Shown here one piece after another: positions 50,921 to 59,059 of a stretch of DNA of 64,000 nucleotides (position 1 is its first letter; each line of letters starts with the position of its first letter). This DNA comes from Roseiarcus sp963767245. Its GTDB lineage: Bacteria > Pseudomonadota > Alphaproteobacteria > Rhizobiales > Beijerinckiaceae. Location of the stretch: assembly GCA_963767245.1 (NCBI GenBank), contig CAVYDG010000014.1, forward strand, positions 186,001 through 250,000, read 5' to 3'. A program made the translations under genes and the position numbers. The notes beneath the pieces were generated by a model. The model was not told the origin of the DNA and did not search any database. It worked only from the letters and a program-made list of their open reading frames with translations.

Positions 50921-52651
50921 ATGTCGTCTGAAACCCTGCGCGAGGCCGCTCAGGCTTCGAAAGCATGGCCGTTCGAAGAAGCGCGAAAACTGATTGCGCG
51001 CCTCGAACGTAGCCCCCGCAGCGAAGTCATCTTCGAGACCGGCTATGGCCCCTCGGGCCTGCCGCATCTCGGCACGTTCGGCGAAGTCGCGCGCACCAGC
51101 ATGGTCAGGCACGCCTTTCGCGTGCTGACCGGCGACAGCGTCAAGACGAGGCTGATCGCCTTTTCCGACGACATGGACGGCTTGCGCAAGGTTCCGGAAA
51201 ACATCCCCAACCGCGATATCATCGCCACCCATCTCGGCAAGCCGCTGACCAAGATTCCCGACCCGTTCGGCGAATATGACAGCTTCGCCGCCCACAACAA
51301 CGCAAGGCTGCGCGCCTTTCTCGACCGGTTCGGGTTCGATTACGAATTCATGTCGTCCACTGAAGCCTATCAATCGGGCCGGTTCGACAAGGCGCTCATG
51401 CGCGTGCTCGAATGTTTCGACGAGGTCCAGGCGATCATGCTGCCGTCGCTGCGCGAGGAGCGGGCGGCGACCTATTCGCCCTTCCTTCCGATTCATCCGC
51501 GAACCGGAGTCGTGATGCAGGCGCCGGTCTTGGGGCACGATCCGCGCGCCGGGACAATCAGCTGGCGCGATCCGGACACCGGAGAGGAGTTCGTCACCCC
51601 GGTGACCGGAGGCAAATGCAAGCTCCAGTGGAAGCCCGATTGGGCGATGCGCTGGCATGCGCTCGGCGTCGATTACGAAATGGCCGGCAAGGACCTGATC
51701 GATTCGGTCAAGCTGTCGTCGCGGATCGCGCGAGTTCTGGGCAGCGAGCCGCCGGCCGGTTTCAACTACGAGCTGTTCCTCGACGAGAACGGGCAGAAGA
51801 TCTCGAAATCGAAGGGCAATGGGCTCACGATCGACGAATGGCTGGCCTATGCGAGCCCGGAGAGCCTGTCGCTGTTCATGTTCCAGAAGCCGACGGCGGC
51901 AAAGCGGCTCTATTTCGACGTCATCCCGCGCAATGTCGACGACTACCTCTCCTTTCTCGACGCCTATCCGCGCCAGGAGTGGAAGGAGCGGCTCGGCAAT
52001 CCGGTCTGGCACATTCATGCCGGAGCGCCTCCCGAGCCGGAAATCCTGACCCACGACCAGCACGGACAGACGATCTCGTTCGCCATGCTGCTCAATCTCG
52101 CCGCGGTATCCAACACCGAAAATCCGTCGGTGCTATGGGGGTTCCTCCGCCGCTACTATCCTTTGGCGTCGCCGGAAACCCATCCCCGCCTCGACGGCCT
52201 GGTTCGCTATGCCGTCGCCTATTTTCGCGATTTTGTCGCTCCCAAGAAGCGATATCGCCTGGCCGACGAGGTCGAGCGCGGCGTTCTCGAGCGGATTTCG
52301 GCTAAGCTCGCTGAATTGCCCGCAAGCGCGAACGCGGATGAAATCCAGCACGCGCTCTATGACATCGCCCGGCCGGTCCCGCGCTATCAGGACCATTCGG
52401 CCAAGGGCGCGACCGCGGCGCGGCCGGGCGTCTCGAACGACTTCTTCAACATGGTCTACGCCGTGCTCCTCGGCGAGGCGCGGGGACCTCGCCTGGGTTC
52501 GTTCATCGCGCTCTACGGACTGAACGAGACCCGCGCGCTAATCGCGAAGGCGCTGACGGGCAATCTTGTCCGCGAAAGCCGGAACGGGGCTGCATCGCCG
52601 CCCGCGGCCGACTCGGGAAGAGCGAGGGATCCGGAGGCCGCGCGGAGCTAG
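50921..52651 (+). CDS. lysK: Class I lysyl-tRNA synthetase
   Basis: 576 residues; charges tRNA-Lys. Class I signature motifs are present: GLPHLGT at residues 46-52 (HIGH-type) and KISKSKG near residue 293 (KMSKS). The catalytic Rossmann fold (GYGPSGLPHL, FSDDMDGLRKVP), the zinc-like GGKCKLQWKPDWAMRWHALGVDYEMAGKDL and an anticodon-binding helical C-terminus follow. Bacteria mostly use the class II enzyme; class I is typical of archaea and of alphaproteobacteria. Frame intact. A repeat element follows 23 bases after the stop. Confidence 0.97.
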   Translation: MSSETLREAAQASKAWPFEEARKLIARLERSPRSEVIFETGYGPSGLPHLGTFGEVARTSMVRHAFRVLTGDSVKTRLIAFSDDMDGLRKVPENIPNRDIIATHLGKPLTKIPDPFGEYDSFAAHNNARLRAFLDRFGFDYEFMSSTEAYQSGRFDKALMRVLECFDEVQAIMLPSLREERAATYSPFLPIHPRTGVVMQAPVLGHDPRAGTISWRDPDTGEEFVTPVTGGKCKLQWKPDWAMRWHALGVDYEMAGKDLIDSVKLSSRIARVLGSEPPAGFNYELFLDENGQKISKSKGNGLTIDEWLAYASPESLSLFMFQKPTAAKRLYFDVIPRNVDDYLSFLDAYPRQEWKERLGNPVWHIHAGAPPEPEILTHDQHGQTISFAMLLNLAAVSNTENPSVLWGFLRRYYPLASPETHPRLDGLVRYAVAYFRDFVAPKKRYRLADEVERGVLERISAKLAELPASANADEIQHALYDIARPVPRYQDHSAKGATAARPGVSNDFFNMVYAVLLGEARGPRLGSFIALYGLNETRALIAKALTGNLVRESRNGAASPPAADSGRARDPEAARS

Positions 52652-52674
52652 CGCAGGTTGCACTCACCCGGAAT

Positions 52675-52814
52675 CGTCATTGCGAGGAGCGCAGCGACGA
52701 AGCAATCCATCCTGAAGACCATCCGTCGATGGCCCACGACCCCTGCGTTCGCTCAAATCTCGCAGGATGGATTGCTTCCCCCCGGACTTGATCCGGGGGT
52801 CGCTCGCAATGACG
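52675..52814. repeat. Dispersed palindromic repeat, copy 1
   Basis: 140 bases bounded by CGTCATTGCGAG and its complement CTCGCAATGACG, with inner GAAGCAATCCATCC / GGATGGATTGCTTC. Noncoding, between convergent lysK and the 52867 gene. A related copy is at 55841-55925. Such sequences are common in several alphaproteobacteria. Confidence 0.85.
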
Positions 52815-52866
52815 AGCGAAGCCGTGCCGCAGGCGGCGACGCGGTTCTAGGACGAGGAGCGCGCGG

Positions 52867-53298
52867 CTATTCCGCCGGCGTCGCCGAAACTCCTTCAACA
52901 GGGATGGTCACCGGTTCCGCCTCGCGCCGGAAGCGCCGCCACGCCATGCGAATGTCGCGGAACAATCTGCCCCAGGCATTGGGGGCGCGGAAGTGCGACG
53001 CAAACTCCCGGTTGGTCTCCAGCGGGACCCAATAGGAGGCCCGCCAGGTCTTGAACATCGTATGGAGATCGTCGGCCTGCTCGGGCCTTACCGACAGCGC
53101 CGCGCAGCCGCAAAGAGCGTCGATGGTAACCCGTCCGCTCCGGTCGAACTGGAAGCGATGGCGGCTTGGCACATGGTTCAGCCAGCCATGAGAAAATTCA
53201 AAATCGGAAGGCTGGGAGCGAAGCGCGCTGATCATCGGAGCGACATCGAGATGGCGAAACGAGTACCCTGACGCTAGTCTGTATTCCATGTTTGGCAT
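52867..53298 (-). CDS. Conserved-looking protein of unknown function
   Basis: 143 residues from MPNMEYRLASG (an ATG one codon earlier, 53301, is equally possible). Contains SHGWLNHVPSRHRFQFDRSGRVTIDALCGCAALSVRPEQADDLHTMFKTWRASYW and NREFASHFRAPNAWGRLFRDIRMAWRRFRREAEPV. No membrane segment or signal. The composition and the acidic ATPAE end resemble the C-terminus of the radical SAM protein at 9500, possibly by chance. No family name can be given. Confidence 0.65.
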   Translation of the reverse strand: MPNMEYRLASGYSFRHLDVAPMISALRSQPSDFEFSHGWLNHVPSRHRFQFDRSGRVTIDALCGCAALSVRPEQADDLHTMFKTWRASYWVPLETNREFASHFRAPNAWGRLFRDIRMAWRRFRREAEPVTIPVEGVSATPAE

Positions 53299-53565
53299 CA
53301 TAGTCTCCTGATCTAGGAGCCCCGACTTAGCCCTCAACGTTATGGCGTGTCGCCCTTGTTCCGCACGACGCGCCGGCCTCGACGCTTTTTCTTGATGGGC
53401 GCGAACCGCGATGCGGAATGCGAGGAGCATCGCAACGACGGCGCGCCGTTTGCGCTGGGGTCACTCTAACGCCGTTTGCGGTGTTGCTGCAATCGGTTCC
53501 GTCGCGCCCGCATCGGCGGCAAACGCCAAGCTTGAAATCTTTGGATGCCTGACTAAAGTCAGAGA

Positions 53566-54447
53566 ATGGACGAAAGCCAGCTTACCCAGGTTCGCCGCTT
53601 CAACCGTCTCGTCACCCGGCGCGTCGGCGCGCTCGAGACCAATTATTTGCGTCGAGGCCGGCCGCTGGCGGAGGCGCGGCTCATTTTCGAAATCGGCGCC
53701 GACGGCGTCGACCTCCGCACGCTGCGCCTGCGGCTCGGGCTCGATTCGGGTTATCTGAGCCGTCTCATCCAATCCCTCAGGGCGCAGGGCTTGATCGCGG
53801 TCGTCAAGGAGGGTGGGGATGGCCGCCGGCGCCGGGCGAGCCTGACCCGCAAGGGGAGCGCGGAGCGCACGGCTTATGACCGGCTCTCGGACCGGCTAGC
53901 GGCGTCGATGCTCGAGGCGCTCGACCAGGCCGAGCGCGGTCGGCTGACCGCAGCGATGGGCGAGGTCGAGCGGCTGCTCCGGGCCGCCTCGGTCGAAATC
54001 GCGGCGGAAGCTCCGAACAGCGCCGACGCGCGACGGTGCCTTGACGCCTACTTCGGCGAACTCGCGGCGCGCTTCAAGGGCGGCTTCGACGTTAATAGGG
54101 ACGATTCCGCGCGCGCCGACGACATGGCGGCGCCATCGGGCCTATTCGTGGTCGCCAGGCTCGACGGGGATCCGGTTGGGTGTGGCGGTCTCAAGGGTAC
54201 GGACAAGACGACGGGAGAGATCAAGCGGGTCTGGACCGCGCCGTCCGCCCGCGGCGTCGGCGTCGCCCGTCGGGTGCTGAGAACGCTCGAAGCAGCGGCG
54301 CGCGAGATGGGCTTCAAGACGCTTCGCCTGGACACCAACCGGGCGCTGACCGAAGCGCACGCACTCTACCGGAAGGAAGGGTTCCGGGAAATCGCCCGTT
54401 TCAACGACAACCCTTACGCCGATCACTGGTTCGAGAAGCGGCTTTAG
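53566..54447 (+). CDS. MarR-type regulator fused to a GNAT acetyltransferase
   Basis: 293 residues. The first 145 form a MarR winged helix: VTRRVGALETNYLRRGRPLAEARLIFEIG, LRLRLGLDSGYLSRLIQSLRAQGLI and the wing GRRRRASLTRKG. The second half is GNAT: GLFVVARLDGDPVGCGGLKG, IKRVWTAPSARGVGVARRVLRTLE with the acetyl-CoA loop, and LYRKEGFREI. Such fusions are known in actinobacteria and proteobacteria, where the acetyltransferase may modify an effector or protein. No co-directional neighbour is close. Confidence 0.92.
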   Translation: MDESQLTQVRRFNRLVTRRVGALETNYLRRGRPLAEARLIFEIGADGVDLRTLRLRLGLDSGYLSRLIQSLRAQGLIAVVKEGGDGRRRRASLTRKGSAERTAYDRLSDRLAASMLEALDQAERGRLTAAMGEVERLLRAASVEIAAEAPNSADARRCLDAYFGELAARFKGGFDVNRDDSARADDMAAPSGLFVVARLDGDPVGCGGLKGTDKTTGEIKRVWTAPSARGVGVARRVLRTLEAAAREMGFKTLRLDTNRALTEAHALYRKEGFREIARFNDNPYADHWFEKRL

Positions 54448-54477
54448 GCGGTAACCGTTGAATTCAGTCCGCTTTTG

Positions 54478-54678
54478 TCATCCGCGCCAGCAGGGTTTGT
54501 TGATTTCCGACCAGCGCTCGGCTGAGGTGACGCCGATGTCATGCAGTTCGCCGTCCGACATACGCGCGAGCTCGTCCCGTTCCCGCGATCGCCGGCGCCA
54601 TGATTGCAATTCGCTTCGCCAATGGGCGAGCCGCAGCGACGACATTTCCAACGCGAAATGCGGCAATGCGATGCGCAT
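54478..54678 (-). CDS. DUF1127 (YjiS-like) small protein
   Basis: 66 residues from MRIALPHFA. The C-terminal 40 residues match DUF1127: WRRRSRERDELARMSDGELHDIGVTSAE, with arginine-rich start and D-I-G-V/L-T/S motif. Members are small regulators, some controlling phosphate or carbon metabolism and motility through RNA binding. The start is placed at 54678, with AGGCTATC just upstream; the longer frame overlaps unlikely sequence. Convergent with the MarR-GNAT gene. Confidence 0.88.
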   Translation of the reverse strand: MRIALPHFALEMSSLRLAHWRSELQSWRRRSRERDELARMSDGELHDIGVTSAERWSEINKPCWRG

Positions 54679-54874
54679 GATAGCCTCCAAAGTGATGGGC
54701 CATTGGTAGGGTCCGCGCCGGTCGCCCGTCAAACGACATATCCGCATCAATCGCATGCGCGTTTGGAATGCGATGGCGGACGCACTAAGCGGGCTGGCCA
54801 GCCTCCTCACGATCCAGCTTGACAAACTCTGAGGCTAAGACGATGTTTACGGCTCGATCGCATGAGGCAGTGAC

Positions 54875-55837
54875 ATGCGAAGCTTTCCGATTCGGCTGCC
54901 CTCGCTCGATCTCGTTCGCGGTTTCGTGGCCGTTGGGCGGCGCATGAGCATTACACTCGCCGCGCAGGATCTTTTCCTCACCCAATCCGCCGTCAGCCGG
55001 CAGATCATCGCGCTCGAGGAGGCGCTCGGCGTTCAATTGCTCAACCGCGGCTATCGCTCGATCAGCTTCACCGCCGAAGGCGAACGTTTCTTTCGGGTCG
55101 CCGACAGCGCCCTGCAACAGCTTCAGGATGGCGTCAACGCGCTCGCCGCCGGACGCGACCGGCAGCCGGTGACGATCACCGCCAGCATCGGCGTCACGGG
55201 CTTATGGATCATGCCGCGCCTCGGCGGTTTCCAGCAGCGCCACCCTGACATCGACGTGCGGGTGGCGGCGAACAACAGGGTGGTCGATCTGAGAACCGGA
55301 GGCGCCGATGTCGCCATCCGCTATTGCCCCGCCTCGAACGCGCCTCCGGGATCGCAGCGCCTGTTCGGCGAAGCGGTCGCGCCTGTCGCCCACCCCTCGC
55401 TTGGCGTGACCCGGCTCGACCCCGGGTCGATCGCAACCCACGTTCTCATCGAATACGACGACTCCAATCGTCCCTGGCTGCAATGGGCCGACCGGCTGCA
55501 TTCCATGGGTCTGAGCGCGGTCAAGCCGAAGGGGGTCCTGCGCTACAATCAATATGATCAGGCGATCCGCGCCGCGCTCGAGGGCCAGGGACTTGCGCTT
55601 GGCCGCATCGCCCTGATCGAGCCGTTGCTGTCGCAAGGCCGGCTCGTCGCGGTCGGCGGCGCGGGCGCCGACCAAGCGCATGGATACGCCTATTGGCTGG
55701 TTCAGGCGGACGCGACGCCGCGCGACGACGTCCAGGTCGTGATCGACTGGATCAAGACGGAAGCAAAGAATGTCGAATTGCGGCTCGAGGATGAGCTCAG
55801 CGCCCTTGCCGGGTCGAAGCTCAGTCGAGGTGATTAG
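54875..55837 (+). CDS. LysR-family transcriptional regulator (GcvA-like)
   Basis: 320 residues. N-terminal winged helix-turn-helix: LDLVRGFVAVGRRMSITLAAQDLFLTQSAVSRQIIALEEALGVQLLNR. The ligand-binding domain follows, with TASIGVTGLWIMPRLGGFQQRHPDIDVRVAANN and the second-subdomain ALEGQGLALGRIALIEPLL. It resembles the GcvA subgroup. The FUSC transporter gene runs toward it rather than away, so no obvious divergent target is present. The signal is unknown. A repeat element follows the stop. Confidence 0.92.
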   Translation: MRSFPIRLPSLDLVRGFVAVGRRMSITLAAQDLFLTQSAVSRQIIALEEALGVQLLNRGYRSISFTAEGERFFRVADSALQQLQDGVNALAAGRDRQPVTITASIGVTGLWIMPRLGGFQQRHPDIDVRVAANNRVVDLRTGGADVAIRYCPASNAPPGSQRLFGEAVAPVAHPSLGVTRLDPGSIATHVLIEYDDSNRPWLQWADRLHSMGLSAVKPKGVLRYNQYDQAIRAALEGQGLALGRIALIEPLLSQGRLVAVGGAGADQAHGYAYWLVQADATPRDDVQVVIDWIKTEAKNVELRLEDELSALAGSKLSRGD

Positions 55838-55840
55838 GGT

Positions 55841-55925
55841 CGTCATTGCGAGCGAACCGAAGCCATCGAAGGAACGGAGGGCGGTCGCCGGTCGCCGGAT
55901 TGCTTCACTCCGCTCGAAATGATCA
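55841..55925. repeat. Dispersed palindromic repeat, copy 2 (degenerate)
   Basis: Starts CGTCATTGCGAGCG and ends CGCTCGAAATGATCA, with an inner GATTGCTTC. Related to 52675-52814 but shorter and more diverged. Noncoding, between convergent genes, as is copy 1. Confidence 0.7.
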
Positions 55926-55940
55926 TGCGGGGCGTTGGTC

Positions 55941-57987
55941 CTACTTGGCTTCGCTCTTCGCCACTCGCTCATAAGTACGGGCGGCCGAGGTGACGGCGAG
56001 CCCGGCGGCGGCGAGCGGGCCGGCCTCGGCGGCGCCGGCTGCGGCCGGCTGGCCGGCGAGGAGGGCCTGAAGCCACTCGCAGATCGCCGGGTTGAGCGAC
56101 GGAGCGCCGGTCTGAACCGCGAGACGGGCGGCCGAAAGCTCGGCCACGAGGCCGTAGGCGGCGATGAGCAGGTTCGCCATCTCGTCGAGGCCCTTGCGAG
56201 CCGCCATCGGCTCGATGCTCATCCGTCCGGCGGAATCGGAAAGTGCGGCGATCGCCTCGATCACATTCTTGCGCGCGAGCCGATAGTCATGGTCGCTGAC
56301 ATCGGCCCTGAGCGCGGCCGCGGCGAAGGCGGCAAGCTGGGCCTGAAGGCGGCTCGCCAGCCGCGGCGCCTCCGAAAATTCCCAGCGCGGCCAGAGATAA
56401 TTGAAGAGATGCGCGATCGCCGCGCCGATCAGCGTATCGGCAAGCCGCACAAGGATCGGCGCCGAGACCCACGGCTGAACCAGGTGCAGCGACACCAGCG
56501 CGGTCACCGAGGCGCCGGTCGAAGCAATGCGATAGTTGAGCCGCGCAAAGCTGTGCGTGACGGCAACAGCCAGGCCCTGCACCGCGACCAGAACGCTGGC
56601 CGGCAGATAGGCGACCGAACCCGCCGCCACGACGCAGCCGATGAGCGTGCCGATGACGCGGTCGTCGCGCCGCTGCTTGGTCATCCCGTAGCCTGCCCGC
56701 ATCACCACCGCGATGGTGAGCAGGACCCAATTGCCATGCCGGTCATCGCCGAGCGATTGCGCGACCACCGCCCCGGCCATCATCGCCAGCGCGAGGCGCA
56801 CGGCGAATCTGAGCACCGGCGAATTCGCGGCTCAAATGGGGCCTGAGCACACTTGGCGCGTAGCGCCGTTTCGGGATGAATGCGGCGAGATTGACGTTGC
56901 CGATCGAGGCGCGCGCCGTCCCGTCGTCCGACAGCGCCTGCTCGAGGCGCCGGACGTGGCTGAGCGACAGAGCGAGCCGCCAGGTCGTGGCGTTCAGCGC
57001 CGCGCGCGCTTTCGGATCCATCGCTACGACCTCGACCCGCGCCGCCTCGCGCTTGAGCGCGTCGATCGCAAGCTGATGGTCGGGCGGCAGGATGGGGTGG
57101 CCAGTGGTCAGGAGCTCCAGACTCAAATGATCGAGATCGAGCGAGCCGACCCTCAGCGCGTCGCCGATTCGCGCCAGCACCGTCGCGGCCGCGGGGGTCT
57201 CACGGATGAGTTCGACGTCGCATTGCGCGGCGACCAGCGCATCGAGCGCGTCGAGCAGGATACCGATCGAGGCCGCGAGCCGCAGGCGCTCGCCCTTTTC
57301 TCCCGGTCGATCGAGCAGGACCGAGCGCGCCGACTGCAATTGCTCCGAAAGCGCCGACTGCTGGCGGATCGTCGCGCCATAGGCCGCAGCGAGTTCCTGA
57401 TCCGGATCGAAAATGCCCGCGACCGCACGCATATAGATCGAGAATTCGCGGATCGATTCGCTCGTGACCAGCCGGCGAGCGCTGGCGTCGGTAAAAACCG
57501 TCGCCAGAAGCGCAAACGCAATATAGGCGGCGCCCCCGCCGGCGATCAGCAGCTCGATCCGAACGGCGGCCGGGAAAGTCTCGCGCGGGAATCCGAGAAC
57601 GAAGACCATCGGGATGACCGCCTGCATGCCCACCGCCACCGCCCATCGGCCATACCCGGTGACGAGACCGCCGAGAAAGCTGATGACGCCGATCATGATG
57701 AGGGCGGCGACCGGCCACGGCAGCGCGAGCTGGATCGCCATTGTCGAGAGAAGCGCCAATGCGAAGCCAAAGCCCAGCGTCTTCGCTTTTACCCGCCACG
57801 GCGCCGGCAGGTCGGAAATGCTGGCCGATATCGCGCCGATCGTCGCCGGCTGGCCGGCGGCGAAGCCGAAAATCGACGAAGAGACAAGAGCAACCGCAAC
57901 CACGCCGAGGCCGACGCTCACGCCGTTGATGATGTGCTGGCCGACGAAGAGCCGTAGCAGATTGGGTGTGCGCGGCCAGCGAGGCAT
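55941..57987 (-). CDS. FUSC-family inner-membrane transporter, one frameshift
   Basis: From MPRWPRTPNLLRLFVGQH the N-terminal membrane half has six hydrophobic segments and a soluble region of about 200 residues. At 56824-56825 (TT, one T too many for the family-like reading) the frame shifts. The second half then starts SPVLRFAVRLALAMMAGAVV, with the FUSC pattern GNWVLLTIAVVMRAGYGMTKQRRDDRVIGTLIGC. Repaired length is about 680 residues, normal for YccS/AaeB-like proteins that export aromatic acids or similar. The single extra T is more likely a sequence error than decay. Confidence 0.85.
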
Positions 57988-58003
57988 CGGGCCCGGCGAA
58001 GTC

Positions 58004-58237
58004 CTAGGCGGCCGTCGCCCTCTGTTTCAACAACTCGACCGCGCGCGCCGCGATCGCATTGAGGCCGGGATGGCCTTGATCGGCGAAAGCGATGATCTCG
58101 CGAATCATCCTCGGCGTCCAGTAGAGGCTGAGATGCGAGGCGGCGCCCGCAATCGCTTCCCGTTCGGGCATGGCGGCGTAGAAATCCGCGATCTGATTGG
58201 CCATGCGCACCAGTTTGTCGATCTTGCCGGTCGTCAC
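58004..58237 (-). CDS. fdsD: NAD-dependent formate dehydrogenase delta subunit
   Basis: 77 residues: MTTGKIDKLVRMANQIADFYAAMPEREAIAGAASHLSLYWTPRMIREIIAFADQG. This matches FdsD, the small accessory subunit needed for full activity of the soluble FdsGBAD enzyme. It is last in the operon; its start overlaps the stop of the repaired fdhD by four bases. The HLSLYWTPRMR-like block is the family hallmark. Intact. Confidence 0.93.
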   Translation of the reverse strand: MTTGKIDKLVRMANQIADFYAAMPEREAIAGAASHLSLYWTPRMIREIIAFADQGHPGLNAIAARAVELLKQRATAA

Positions 58238-59059
58238 GCCGCCAGTCCCCCGCTCGCCTCGTCCTCGCCGCCGTCGAAAGTGAGCGCCTGGTCGCCGCGC
58301 GCGACCGCGATCAGGCGAACGCCGAAACGCCGCGCCCGCTCCAGGGCGAGCGAGGTCGGGGCCGAAACCGACACCAGGGTCGAGGCGCCGAAGATGGCCG
58401 CCTTCGCGACCATTTCGAACGAGCACCGGCTGGTGATGACAAAAAATCCGCTGTCCGGCGCAACGCGGGTCGCGCGCCAGCGCCCCGATCGCCTTGTCGA
58501 GCGCATTGTGCCGCCCGACGTCCTCGCGCGACAACAGAATCTTACCGTCCTGCCCACACCATGCGGCAGCGTGGACGGCGCGGGTCGCGCGATTGAGCGG
58601 TTGCCAGGCATCGAGTTCGCCAATCGCGGCGCGGATCGCTTGCGGCTCGATCGAAGGAGGCCTATCGAGCAGCGGCCGGGGCGACGGCATCTGGGAGAAA
58701 TCCTCGATGCCGCAGAGGCCGCAGCCGGTGCGCCCGCTCATCGCCCGGCCGCGCGCCAAATGCGCCCGTAACCGCTCGCTGGTCAGAGCAACGTTGAGCT
58801 TCCAACCGTCCTCGACCGCTTCGACCTCGATGCCCCGGATGTCGGCGACGCTCTCCGCGATCTGCTCGGTCAGGACAAAACCGGCGGCGAAATCCTCGAG
58901 ATCCCGCGGCGTCGCCATCATGACGGCGAACGGCGCGCCGCCAAGGACGATCTGGACCGGCGCTTCGACCGCGATGGCGCGCGTGAACTCCTTTCCGCCG
59001 GCGCCCAAGTCGTAGGAAAAGATGCGGACCGGAACGTCGATCGAGCCCGGAGCCCTCAC
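58234..59059 (-). CDS. fdhD: Formate dehydrogenase sulfurtransferase FdhD, one frameshift
   Basis: FdhD (FdsC in some operons) delivers sulfur to the molybdenum cofactor of formate dehydrogenase. The start is the GTG at 59059, overlapping the fdsA stop by four bases (GTGA). Motifs: DLEDFAAGFVLTEQIAE, the cysteine pair GCGLCGIEDF, and EDVGRHNALDKAIG. At the GGG/CCC run 58467-58469 the frame slips by one; then VAPDSGFFVITSRCSFEMVAKAAIFGASTLVSVSAPTSLA continues to 58234. Repaired length about 275 residues. Because the operon is otherwise whole, a sequence error is likely. Confidence 0.88.
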
